Shown here in pieces: positions 1 through 9,369 of a DNA stretch of 37,504 bases. The notes under the pieces were generated by a model. That model did no database searches. It was given only the letters and a program-made list of their open reading frames with translations, and was not told where the DNA came from. The position numbers and the translations under genes were made by a program. The stretch comes from Myxococcales bacterium (GTDB lineage Bacteria; Myxococcota_A; Bradymonadia; Bradymonadales; Bradymonadaceae), in assembly GCA_007119175.1 (NCBI GenBank), contig SKQC01000390.1, positions 1 through 37,504 of the forward strand. Reading direction: 5' to 3'. Positions within the stretch are counted from its first letter, which is position 1. Each line of letters begins with the position of its first letter.

Positions 1-3000
1 GACGTCTCCGGACAAAGCCGATTGTTGGCGCTATAGCCCGCTCCTCGCACACAGAGTCGCACATCCTCGACCACCGGAGTTCCATCCATCAACGAATCAG
101 GGGCCGTCGACGGTGCAAAACTGGCCATCTTTCGGTGCAATAATTGGGGAATATAAGCCCAGGCCTCGCGTTGCTGTTTTGCATCGCCGCCATCGTTATC
201 GTCACCACCGTCGACGGCCGGATCGTCGCCTTCGGCGAGATTATTATTGACGAGCACCGTTTCCGGCTCCCCGGTATAAATTGCCCGCAATTGCCCGTCG
301 AGAGTGCTCGTATAGGTCATGGTCGTTCGCGTGGAGTACAACCTCTGAAAAGCGCGATAGCTATCGATGGGAAGGTCGAGCGATGGGGGGCCAACGGTGA
401 CCGGGTTGGAATTGCGGATCGCCCCCAGAACCCGATCGGATCGAAAGTCGGTGCGACCTCGATATTCGTCGATGGCATCGCGTAACTCGTCATCGTCATC
501 GACCCGCCAATAATCCCGAAACTCGGAGCTACTCAGTCCGGGACCATCGTCAAAGGCTGCTGTGAGGGAGCTAAAATCGAAGGGAATTCGGGTCTCTTCC
601 TGCTCGTAATCATCGATTCCGGGGATCGTGTATTCATCGCCAAAGGTGTCGCCGTCGTTACCGGCGCTATATAATTGATAGGTCATATTGAAGAAGTTAT
701 TGGCCTCGCTGCCTCCGAGTCCTCCCAGCCCCATCGAATCCAGCTCCTCGTCCTCCTCCTCTGCTACAAATTGCGGTAGCGATGTAAATACCCGCCGTCG
801 ATCGCCGTCGGCCGCTTCCTCGGGAAGGTCCTCGAAGTCCGTGCCTGTATCGGCGCGAAGCCTGAGGAGGTCGTCATGTAGCGAATACTCCGCGTCTTCC
901 CCGTCAGTCCCGGGGTCGACATCGATGTTGCCATCGGCCTGGCAGCCCAGAAATTGCCGCTCCAACAAGCCCTTCCAATGCGGATTGTCGCCGGCCACGG
1001 AGAACCCGGAATAGATTCGATATTGGCCGATCTCACCAGCCCCGCGGTCAACGTGGTTGGTGATCGACGGAACGGTCGGTGCGGAGAGCCCGGACATCCC
1101 GGCGATCTCATTGAAGATCAGAGTAAATGCTTCCCGCAGACTGTCTCGATCATCATGGGTTAATATCACCGCTGGATGTTCACAGTTGATGCTATCTCCG
1201 TCGGGCGCCTCATATTCATAACCCTCGTAGTCTCCCAGGTTTTGAGGCACCAGGCAGGGCTCCTCCCTGGTCGCCTCACTGACGTTACAGTCGCCATAGA
1301 TCCGATCGTCCTCCTCGTCGAATTGCCCGGTGGGATAGCCGTCGGGAACATAGTTGGCCGGCAGATAAAATTGGGCACAGGTACGCCCTTTTTCCGCCAT
1401 CGTCGCCAGCTTTTTCAGCACATCCTCGCGCAACTCGTCGCCGGGTCTGGGAACCCCGACGCCTAGCGTATGAACTCGCGGGATATATTGCTCATCGAGT
1501 TCTTCATCACTGGCATTCTCCATTTCATCGATCACGGCATCGATCATCTCTTCTATCGCATCTTCGGCTGTCATATAGGGAAATCTATCGGGCAGATAGC
1601 CAAATCCCCCTCCCATTAATGTCGTGCTACCGAGCCCGTCGCCGGCACCGCCGGGCGCCTCCGGCTCAGCGATTCCGTCCGTGAAAATCACCGAGTGGCG
1701 GGCGCGACAGGCCATATATGGATCGTCTGCGAAGGGATTGATTTCATCTCCGTCCAGATCCTCTTGTCCGTTGAGATAAAATTGGTGGAGGTCGTGAAAT
1801 ACAGGGCCGAAAGGGCTGGACTGGGCGATGGGCTGGCGGCCCATGGCATATTCGAAGACCGGGACCGAGCCGTCCCCATAATCGCCGTCCAGAGTTCGCA
1901 ACCAGTCCTCTTCGTCTTCATCGTCATAATATTCCAGAAACCCCATATCGAGAATCGCCTCCTGGACGTGATTGGAGGAACGCATCCGATCGCCCTGACC
2001 AATATCGAACTGAGAGGGTCCGATAAACCGATACAGGCCCATATCATAACAGCTTGAATCATCCTCATTATCGCAATTCGGATCCGGATATCCATCCCAC
2101 TCCACGCCATTATACGGAGAGCTGCCGGCCATCACGTCTCTCGTATCGTAGGGCCAACCGTCGCTCTGGACTGCCCCATCGCGATAGCCGTCAAACGCCG
2201 CCAGCGAAAATAGGGCCGTCGATCCCATTGAATCTAAGAGCCCGTTGTCGAGCTGCGTATCGTAGACTTCCTGATAATGCGGAACGGGATCATCATAGTC
2301 TGGATATAACCCAAACCGGCGATCCTCCTGATCGCAGCCCCCGGAGCTGTTAACGTCATCACAGCATCTGCCGTTGTCGTCGAGTTCCAGGCAACAGACC
2401 TGCTCCTCATTCGTCGCCCCTCGAAACCGCGGCACGAACCAGCAGCCCGGTCCGCTCGGCTCACCGGTCTGATGATTGAGGCGCATATCCCCGGTCAAAA
2501 TCTGTTTGACCTGAATATGGCGAGGTGTATTGGCGTCGTCAGTCAGCCGCAACCGCGGCTCATCCCACATTTCCTCTTCCATATCCTCAAGATCGCCGTA
2601 CCACCGGTCGGGATGTTTGGGGTACACATCGCTGCAATCATTATCTCCGGCGTCGCATACTGCAGGGGGCGGTCGCGTATAATCGTCGCAATGCTCGTGG
2701 TCCCAGTCTTTTCCTCCATCTTCGTGGGCCGGTTGCCAGACCATGCAGGGGCCGACGGAGCGTATCCAGTTGTTATCTCCACTAAAAAGCGGCTCCAGGC
2801 CCTCGTCGGTAAACTCACGGGAGGCGGAAAACCCGAGTCGACTTTCTCCCGACTCCCAGGTCTTGAGATGACGACCGTCGGAGTGGTAGGGGGACTCCGA
2901 GTTATCCAGCGTTGGAAACTTCCCCTCCCCCTCTTCGGTCCACTGCATACTCGAGGAGGAATCGAAGATAATCGTCACCAGCGGTGCCTGCGACAGGCCC

Positions 3001-3173
3001 AGATCGCCCTGCCCGGTCTCGGCGAGCCGAGGCAGCATCAGAGCCGCCAGGCCCACACACGCCAGGGTCCCCACAATCCACCACCGTCGCCGTTTCACAT
3101 TCGTCTTTTCATCCATTTCGACACCTCTTGATTGGCCTCGGCGATCGTCGATTTGATTCGCTTCATCAGTCAT
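1..3173 (-). CDS. PilY1/PilC-like type IV pilus tip-associated protein, partial (3' end beyond left edge)
   Basis: Manual reverse translation from ATG at 3173: MTDEANQIDDRRGQSRGVEMDEKTNVKRRRWWIVGTLACVGLAALMLPRL...APLVTIIFDSSSSMQW (VWA/MIDAS-like DxSxS). Near the left edge it reads EAWAYIPQLL...LMDGTPVVEDV, typical of the PilY1 C-terminal propeller. No stop seen in the stretches I translated or at the edge. It is missing from the ORF track because it has no stop in the window. Alternative start at 3116. Confidence 0.85.
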   Translation of the reverse strand, partial: MTDEANQIDDRRGQSRGVEMDEKTNVKRRRWWIVGTLACVGLAALMLPRLAETGQGDLGLSQAPLVTIIFDSSSSMQWTEEGEGKFPTLDNSESPYHSDGRHLKTWESGESRLGFSASREFTDEGLEPLFSGDNNWIRSVGPCMVWQPAHEDGGKDWDHEHCDDYTRPPPAVCDAGDNDCSDVYPKHPDRWYGDLEDMEEEMWDEPRLRLTDDANTPRHIQVKQILTGDMRLNHQTGEPSGPGCWFVPRFRGATNEEQVCCLELDDNGRCCDDVNSSGGCDQEDRRFGLYPDYDDPVPHYQEVYDTQLDNGLLDSMGSTALFSLAAFDGYRDGAVQSDGWPYDTRDVMAGSSPYNGVEWDGYPDPNCDNEDDSSCYDMGLYRFIGPSQFDIGQGDRMRSSNHVQEAILDMGFLEYYDDEDEEDWLRTLDGDYGDGSVPVFEYAMGRQPIAQSSPFGPVFHDLHQFYLNGQEDLDGDEINPFADDPYMACRARHSVIFTDGIAEPEAPGGAGDGLGSTTLMGGGFGYLPDRFPYMTAEDAIEEMIDAVIDEMENASDEELDEQYIPRVHTLGVGVPRPGDELREDVLKKLATMAEKGRTCAQFYLPANYVPDGYPTGQFDEEDDRIYGDCNVSEATREEPCLVPQNLGDYEGYEYEAPDGDSINCEHPAVILTHDDRDSLREAFTLIFNEIAGMSGLSAPTVPSITNHVDRGAGEIGQYRIYSGFSVAGDNPHWKGLLERQFLGCQADGNIDVDPGTDGEDAEYSLHDDLLRLRADTGTDFEDLPEEAADGDRRRVFTSLPQFVAEEEDEELDSMGLGGLGGSEANNFFNMTYQLYSAGNDGDTFGDEYTIPGIDDYEQEETRIPFDFSSLTAAFDDGPGLSSSEFRDYWRVDDDDELRDAIDEYRGRTDFRSDRVLGAIRNSNPVTVGPPSLDLPIDSYRAFQRLYSTRTTMTYTSTLDGQLRAIYTGEPETVLVNNNLAEGDDPAVDGGDDNDGGDAKQQREAWAYIPQLLHRKMASFAPSTAPDSLMDGTPVVEDVRLCVRGAGYSANNRLCPET

Positions 3174-3205
3174 TTTTTCTCTCCGGCAATCAACATCTTC
3201 GAGAC

Positions 3206-3907
3206 TCATCCGCTGCATTCGACGGGACCCAACATGGTGCGTTTGACGTGACGCCCCAGCGCCTGCGGTCGCCGGGCGCGCTCTTCAGCGGCCTCGCCGT
3301 CGTCCTCCAGGGTCACACCACCGAGATTTGCATGGGAACCGATGGTGACGACGAGAAAGCAGAAATCATCACCAAATCCCTGCACCCGGGGCCCGGACAT
3401 CAAGTCGCGGACGATATAACTATAATTCATGTCGTGGCGCGTCTCGACGGCGCCAACGAAGCCATTTCCGTCGAGAAGAGGCTGCCCCGTCCCGCCGCCT
3501 GCGGTCTGGATGGGATGTAAGGCATCGTCTGCCACGATCTGATCGGAATAGGCGTCGGTATCGGACCCAAAGAGCACCAATCCGCCGCGGCGCCGTATAC
3601 TATCCTGTTCATATTCATTGCTTGGAGGATCCGGATCATCAGCGTGCAATGGCTCATCCTGCAAGGTGTGGATATGATCGCGATATGCCGAGGCTTGATG
3701 GCCACCGCGGGCGACGCCGAGTTTATTGATGGCCGCCGAGAATGAATTAGCCTGGATGCGCAACTGCTGCATCGAGCTCAACGAGGCGCTCGTCGTCGTG
3801 GCGTGCAACGCCACCAATCCGAGTCCCGACAATACCAACATGACCAGCAGAGCGAGAATAAGAGCCGCTCCTCTCTCCGACTGCCAATTTTGGGTCGCTT
3901 CAATCAT
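3206..3907 (-). CDS. PilX-like minor pilin/assembly protein
   Basis: N-terminus QSERGAALILALLVMLVLSGLGLVALHATTTSA matches the PilX N-terminal prepilin-like pattern; located between pilW-like and pilY1-like genes. Confidence 0.75.
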   Translation of the reverse strand: MIEATQNWQSERGAALILALLVMLVLSGLGLVALHATTTSASLSSMQQLRIQANSFSAAINKLGVARGGHQASAYRDHIHTLQDEPLHADDPDPPSNEYEQDSIRRRGGLVLFGSDTDAYSDQIVADDALHPIQTAGGGTGQPLLDGNGFVGAVETRHDMNYSYIVRDLMSGPRVQGFGDDFCFLVVTIGSHANLGGVTLEDDGEAAEERARRPQALGRHVKRTMLGPVECSG

Positions 3908-3973
3908 CGCTTCGCCTCAGGTGAGGTCGTCTTCATTGCATTTTCTGCGGGCGCCATCCACGGCGATCGCAGG

Positions 3974-5470
3974 TCACCACGATCTGGTCGATACCACGTT
4001 TCGCATCGCAAAATTCGTCAATTCCACACTGGTCTGTGTGGTCACCACGGCTGCCGAGCCCTCGGCCTGAGGCACCACATCGTAGGTTCGCATCTGTCCG
4101 CCTTCATCGCCCGGGTCCTCAAACCCCTCCCAACCGGCCTCCACCGTATAATGAGGGCGATTGGAGTTCTGGGTCTCCGTACGCGTCGACAGGCGAATAT
4201 GCCCAAACCTGGCCAACTCCGGCTCTGACGCTGCAGCCGTCGGGTCGTCGGTGATGCAGTCATCGGTGTCGGGCACCCAGTCGCCGCCTACATTGTCGCC
4301 CTCGCCATCACAGCTAAACCAGATCCGAAAGTCGACGACATGCTCCGCCACCACCATCGCCGGTCCCACGGTGTTGATATTGCCGGCATCGGCGGGCGAA
4401 TTACTGCTGAGTTGATCTGCGTGCTCGACCACCGTATTGGCATCGAGTCGCTGCCGGACCAATTGGAAATTCATCGGATCATCGGCAGCAGGCTGTACAT
4501 AATACCAATAGGCGTCGATCAAGGCTGCGTCGTAGCGCACATCTGGCTCTGAGTGTGGGTCGAATCCCGTCGGCTCATCGCCGCCAGTAAAAAGGAGATC
4601 TCCGACGACGGGAAAGTCCATCACATCGCCAGCTCCGGTGATCATCCCCGCCCCGGAATCATCGTCATTGACCGCGTGGCGATTCTGGATCACCACCTCG
4701 TTAGCACCGTCGGTATCAATTCTGGCGACCTGGGAGAAGCCGTCCATATTCGTCACGCGAAGCAACGAGGCGTCCACCCGGGCAGGTGAGTCTTCGTGCG
4801 TAAAAATATCGCGCAGGTCCACACCGGACGTTCCGTAATCGTCAAAGTCAATCCCGTCGCGGGCGGCCAGATCGAATGGATCATAGCCCAGAAGCCGGTC
4901 GATTCCGGACTCCGTGCTCTCCAGGATCATCTTATCGGCATTGGTGTGATTCAATGCATCATCCGGCCCGCCGGGAAAACTGACCTTGAGATTGGCGGGC
5001 ACATTAAAGGATCCGAGAATGATCACACCGCTAAATTGCGAACGCGGATTGCGATTGGCGATCTCGGCATCCAGATCATCATAAATGCTGTCGTCGTTTT
5101 GCCAGCCGTCATAGCCCATGATTCCATGAACGGTAAGATCGCTATCAGGGGGCACGAAAAACCAGGGATCTTCCTTTGCATTCGGCGTCATATGCGCACC
5201 CGCATTATTTAAATCAGAGCGCACATGATCGATTCCAAACCGGGCCTGGTCCAGCGCCTTGCTCATCCCCTCCACATCGACGAGCGCATCAGAGGTGCGT
5301 ATAAAAAGCCCGTAGATCAACGCCGTCAGCACGCCAACGAGCGCCATGGCGATCATCATCTCCACCAGCGTAAACCCCCGCCGGCCGGTTGTGCTGAGTC
5401 TATTTCGCATCGATTGCATCTCGACTCCTCGTCTCTTCATGGCCCGGAGCTCTGGCACCGGTGGCGACAA
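3974..5470 (-). CDS. PilW-like prepilin (type IV pilus minor pilin)
   Basis: GRRGFTLVEMMIAMALVGVLTALIYGLF prepilin cleavage/methylation motif; likely true start at 5440 (MKRRGVEMQ) or 5419 (MQSMRNR). Confidence 0.8.
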   Translation of the reverse strand: MSPPVPELRAMKRRGVEMQSMRNRLSTTGRRGFTLVEMMIAMALVGVLTALIYGLFIRTSDALVDVEGMSKALDQARFGIDHVRSDLNNAGAHMTPNAKEDPWFFVPPDSDLTVHGIMGYDGWQNDDSIYDDLDAEIANRNPRSQFSGVIILGSFNVPANLKVSFPGGPDDALNHTNADKMILESTESGIDRLLGYDPFDLAARDGIDFDDYGTSGVDLRDIFTHEDSPARVDASLLRVTNMDGFSQVARIDTDGANEVVIQNRHAVNDDDSGAGMITGAGDVMDFPVVGDLLFTGGDEPTGFDPHSEPDVRYDAALIDAYWYYVQPAADDPMNFQLVRQRLDANTVVEHADQLSSNSPADAGNINTVGPAMVVAEHVVDFRIWFSCDGEGDNVGGDWVPDTDDCITDDPTAAASEPELARFGHIRLSTRTETQNSNRPHYTVEAGWEGFEDPGDEGGQMRTYDVVPQAEGSAAVVTTQTSVELTNFAMRNVVSTRSW

Positions 5471-5474
5471 AACC

Positions 5475-6086
5475 TTATCCGTCGCTGCGCGCCCGTACGG
5501 CCGTCGTCAGATGGACTATTCGATAGCCCGCAGCTTCATAATCCAGTAGATTGGCCTGGTCGGGATCGTTACCACCCACCTCGGTTACGACATCATCGCA
5601 GTCGCCATCAAACCCCCTTCGAGACCGGGGATAGACGACGGCGATGGCGCCCCGAAAAAAATCTTCCTCCGGCTCGGCTCCACCTACTGCGGCGACGGGA
5701 AGCTGATCGCCGGCGACGTAGACGCAATAGCGAGGTACTCCCGCCGCGCTCATCCCATAGGCCACAGGATCGTCGGTGGCTGCCGTCCAGCCGCCACCGT
5801 CGTCTTCCATTTTTTCCAAAAAATCGGGTTGACCCGGAAACGGAGAAGTTACAGCACCCAGATTATCACCTCTCTCGAGTGCACGCGCCTCGTACCAGAT
5901 CATCTGCTCTACGGTCCGTGCCAGGTCATTGGCCGCCGTCAGCTCCGAGGCCGACGTATATCCGGCCAGTGCCGAAAACTGCATCGCCATCGTCGCTAAA
6001 ATGCCGATCGCCAATACGACCATGGCGATCAACAACTCCACCAGGGTAAATCCCCTCTGCTTTATCGCGCGTCGTCTCCAGCTCAT
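5475..6086 (-). CDS. PilV-like prepilin (type IV pilus minor pilin)
   Basis: KQRGFTLVELLIAMVVLAIGILATMAMQFSALAGYTSA, PilV-type N-terminus; overlaps the upstream gene end (6083). Confidence 0.8.
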   Translation of the reverse strand: MSWRRRAIKQRGFTLVELLIAMVVLAIGILATMAMQFSALAGYTSASELTAANDLARTVEQMIWYEARALERGDNLGAVTSPFPGQPDFLEKMEDDGGGWTAATDDPVAYGMSAAGVPRYCVYVAGDQLPVAAVGGAEPEEDFFRGAIAVVYPRSRRGFDGDCDDVVTEVGGNDPDQANLLDYEAAGYRIVHLTTAVRARSDG

Positions 6087-6769
6087 CGGATCACCCTCAC
6101 CTGTCCACCATAAGCCACGTGAATCATCGAAAATTTATCGACCTCTCGCTTCACCGATTGCTCCGTACTCGGATCGCATTCCATTAAGTCACTGACGTCG
6201 CTTTCCGTATCACCGGCGGCGATGATTGGAATCAATAAATTCAGATCGTCACAATCCGACGCGCTGGCCGCGATCGGCTGTCCATATTCTGTCGTGACCC
6301 GTCCGGTGGGACCGATGCACACCGTGTCCACATCCGCCGCCTCGATGACGACATCAAGGCCCCTTTCCTCGGGCCGAATTGTAATGAGTGTATTATTCGC
6401 GTCGGGGTCCATCTCCGCTCCGCGAGCGCAAGAGGAAGCAAATCCTCCACCGGCGTCTTCCGCTTCATAAAATATGATGCTTCCGTTGGGGCCGTCACTG
6501 GAGCTCGAATTGATATCGATATACACCGCTCTTCCCTGCCGCATGGCGTAGGAGCGGGCCTCCAAAAAGCCATTCGCCACGTCCCGGTTGAGCTGCGTGA
6601 GTCGATTTCGCTCCATGGACGCCAAAATGGTGGGCGTCGAAAAGGCGGCCAGAGCGGCGACCAAAACCACGACGATCATCAATTCCACGAGGGTAAATCC
6701 TCGACCCCTCGCCAACGCGGGTACGCCGGATGTTTTATTGGCTTTTATTTTGTCCATGAGACCACTCAT
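6083..6769 (-). CDS. GspH/FimT-family pseudopilin
   Basis: GRGFTLVELMIVVVLVAALAAFSTPTILASMERNRLTQLNRDVANGFLEARSYAMRQGRAVYI; GspH/FimT-like N-terminus at the head of the pilin cluster. Confidence 0.8.
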   Translation of the reverse strand: MSGLMDKIKANKTSGVPALARGRGFTLVELMIVVVLVAALAAFSTPTILASMERNRLTQLNRDVANGFLEARSYAMRQGRAVYIDINSSSSDGPNGSIIFYEAEDAGGGFASSCARGAEMDPDANNTLITIRPEERGLDVVIEAADVDTVCIGPTGRVTTEYGQPIAASASDCDDLNLLIPIIAAGDTESDVSDLMECDPSTEQSVKREVDKFSMIHVAYGGQVRVIR

Positions 6770-7210
6770 CTATTGTGACCTGGGGTTCATCGCATCTAAA
6801 CACTGCAATATCTGCACCAATGCAGCCCGGGGGTTCCGACTGACTGCGGCCAATGATTCATCCAGCCGCCAGCCCCCTTTTTCCTTGGTCGACAGCGACC
6901 CTTGCATAAGCGCCCGCACCGAGGTTTCAAATCGCCCCTTCCACAATCGATGCGAAAACTTTTCATAGCCCTGAATATTTTGCGCAGAACGAGACTGGCC
7001 GGGCGGCGAAAAATTCGCCGGATGCCGCGGTATTGGCCGTCGCATCTGTCCAGATCTGAAAGAGATCGCCATCATCTTCATTTCACTGCGGGCGATGGTC
7101 GTGTAAAAGTAGCGGAGTTGGTAATTGTTATTATAGCGCCGGGCCGTCGATTTCTCATCCTTCTTTATTGGATCGCCGCGCCGGTGTCCGCGCCCGGGCT
7201 CGACTTCCAA
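6770..7210 (-). CDS. hypothetical protein (dubious; possibly from an internal start)
   Basis: ORF ends immediately before the FimT-like start. Basic composition, no recognisable domain, and it overlaps the likely promoter region between divergent genes. Confidence 0.25.
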   Translation of the reverse strand: MEVEPGRGHRRGDPIKKDEKSTARRYNNNYQLRYFYTTIARSEMKMMAISFRSGQMRRPIPRHPANFSPPGQSRSAQNIQGYEKFSHRLWKGRFETSVRALMQGSLSTKEKGGWRLDESLAAVSRNPRAALVQILQCLDAMNPRSQ

Positions 7211-7212
7211 TC

Positions 7213-8652
7213 ATGACCCGTCTTCTCCGTCGGCGAATCACCCGTCATTTTTGCGGGATCACTCTTTTCTTGGCCATCGCCTTCTCGGCGGGCTTTGCGC
7301 CGACGACGTTCGGCACCATCGAAAGCGCGCAGGCGACGACCTATCAGATCCAGACCCGAACCTCCGTAAGAGCCACCCAGCATCTTCGCTCCGATACCAC
7401 CTTTGCGACCCCCCGTGTGCTCTCGCAGTCGCTGACTCTGTCGGCCTACGATCTGCGCGGCCACGACGATAACGACGTCAACGCAAGGATCAGCCTTCGC
7501 TACGGCACCGACCTGGGGCTTGCGGAGCGATTGCGACAGGATCCGCTCTTTGATGCCCGGTGGAATGATCTGAGCCTGGACGTCGCCTATGTGGAGTGGA
7601 AACCCGTCGACGCCCTGGAATTGAGAGCGGGCCGCCAGTGGTATCGAAGCTCACTTGGCATCACCGATATCGACGGCGTCTCCGTAAGCTGGCAGGACAC
7701 CGGCGAGGGCTTAAGTCCCTTTGTGGCGGTGGCCGCCGGGCGCGACGTTCAGCGCGGACTGACGCCCTGGGATCCCGGCGCCTGGGATATTCAGGGATTG
7801 CCACCGAATGAATCGGTGGTCGTCGACGATCCCTGGCATCTGATGGGCGCCGTTCGCGCAGGGCTGACCGATAACTCGCGCCATCGCGTCGAGATCAGCG
7901 CCCAGCAGCACCGCCGCCCCTCGGGATCTGCCAACGGCGCGGCGACGACTCGCCGATTCGGCGCCACAGCCACCGCCTCGCCCGCCGAGGCGCTGACGCT
8001 GACCACGACGGCCTCGTTTCACTCCCTGATCGATCATATCGACCGCGCTCGTCTCGACGCCGCCTACCGAATCGGCACCGGCGTCGCCAGCGCCGGTGTC
8101 GATCACCGCCGGCCGATCTTCGACTCCTCGAGCATCTTCAATCTCTTCGGTGCCCAGCCCAGCCGCAGCGCCTACGCCACCTACCGGCGGCCCATCGACG
8201 CCCTGTCGACCACCGTGGAGCTGCGCGGATGGACCCGGTTTTATTTCGACGAATCCGCCCCTCTCGCCAGCCGCGGCGACGAGCAGGCGCTGGGAGCGGC
8301 GTTGGCCAACCACCACCGGCTGACGCTGGTCGTGCCCCTCGATATACACTGGCAGCTCAGCGCTCAGACACTGACCGGCAGCTCCGGCGGCGATCAATAT
8401 CTCGGCACGGCCCGACTTCGCGGCCCCGGCCCGGTGGACGGCCTGTTCTTGACGGGTCGACTGACCGGTTTATGGGCCGCCCCCGGCCACCATCGCCGCG
8501 ACTCCGGCCACGCCACGACAGCCGGACTCGGCGCCGAGGTAGAGCTCGGCGAGGTGGGCCAGCTATCGGTGAACGCGGAGAGTCGTTTTGGCAGCTTTAC
8601 CCCGGCCAATATGGCGCTTTTTGCACTCTTTGAACTGGAGACCTGGCGATGA
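7213..8652 (+). CDS. outer-membrane beta-barrel protein (porin-like; candidate cytochrome conduit partner)
   Basis: Signal peptide MTRLLRRRITRHFCGITLFLAIAFSAGFA; alternating hydrophobic/hydrophilic strands through the length; ends in an aromatic-rich strand (ALFALFELETWR). ORF track start is 7168; ATG at 7213 fits the signal peptide better. Confidence 0.65.
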   Translation: MTRLLRRRITRHFCGITLFLAIAFSAGFAPTTFGTIESAQATTYQIQTRTSVRATQHLRSDTTFATPRVLSQSLTLSAYDLRGHDDNDVNARISLRYGTDLGLAERLRQDPLFDARWNDLSLDVAYVEWKPVDALELRAGRQWYRSSLGITDIDGVSVSWQDTGEGLSPFVAVAAGRDVQRGLTPWDPGAWDIQGLPPNESVVVDDPWHLMGAVRAGLTDNSRHRVEISAQQHRRPSGSANGAATTRRFGATATASPAEALTLTTTASFHSLIDHIDRARLDAAYRIGTGVASAGVDHRRPIFDSSSIFNLFGAQPSRSAYATYRRPIDALSTTVELRGWTRFYFDESAPLASRGDEQALGAALANHHRLTLVVPLDIHWQLSAQTLTGSSGGDQYLGTARLRGPGPVDGLFLTGRLTGLWAAPGHHRRDSGHATTAGLGAEVELGEVGQLSVNAESRFGSFTPANMALFALFELETWR

Positions 8653-9341
8653 AGTTTTCCCACGCCATCACGACAGCTCTGACGCTATTGCTCGCCCTCC
8701 TCTGGTCGGCCTCGGCATGCCAGGGCGGATCGCCGCCGCCACCACCGGGCAGTTGGTCTGCCGACTCTGAAGAACCGCTGGACTATAAAGACGATCCATT
8801 GATGCCCGCCGATCACGACGTGGATTGGATTCGCCGCCACGGAGCGATGTCCCTCGGCCAGGGCGACGACTGCGCGGTATGCCACGCCGAAAACGACTGC
8901 ATCGAATGCCATGTAGAATCGCTGGACGAGCCCTATGCGGTCCATCCGCCCAACTTCGAGGTCGTCCATGCCGTCGACGCCCAGCAGGGAGTCCAGGACT
9001 GCACCTCCTGTCATAGACTGGACACATTTTGCGAGGCATGCCACGTGGAAGCTGGCGTCTCTCCGCGGCTCGACGCCCAACCGCCGACGACCGTCGATTT
9101 CCACCCGCCGGACTGGCTCGACTCGGCGGCTCCGGAAAACCACGGCGTCATGGCTCGACGCGACATCAACGACTGCGCGAGCTGCCACATCGAGCAGGAC
9201 TGCATTACCTGCCACGTGGGAATCAATCCCCATCCGCCGGAATTTCGCTTCGACTGCGGCCCGATGTTAGAGACCAACCCGGCGCCCTGTGCTCAATGCC
9301 ATACCGAAAACCCGGAGTATTTGCGGCAACTCTGCCTGTGA
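8649..9341 (+). CDS. seven-heme c-type cytochrome lipoprotein
   Basis: Seven CXXCH motifs (CAVCH, CIECH, CTSCH, CEACH, CASCH, CITCH, CAQCH); lipobox LWSASAC; ATGA overlap with the preceding beta-barrel gene. Confidence 0.9.
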   Translation: MKFSHAITTALTLLLALLWSASACQGGSPPPPPGSWSADSEEPLDYKDDPLMPADHDVDWIRRHGAMSLGQGDDCAVCHAENDCIECHVESLDEPYAVHPPNFEVVHAVDAQQGVQDCTSCHRLDTFCEACHVEAGVSPRLDAQPPTTVDFHPPDWLDSAAPENHGVMARRDINDCASCHIEQDCITCHVGINPHPPEFRFDCGPMLETNPAPCAQCHTENPEYLRQLCL

Positions 9342-9369
9342 ATATTCGACTGACCTCGCCAGGCCCACC

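Noticed and set aside
2472-3131. Plus-strand ORF (219 aa) over the PilY1-like gene
   Set aside because: In-register shadow of the minus-strand PilY1-like gene; no domain signal.
5225-6049. Plus-strand ORF (274 aa) over pilV/pilW-like genes
   Set aside because: Arg/Pro/His-rich shadow translation of clear prepilin genes.
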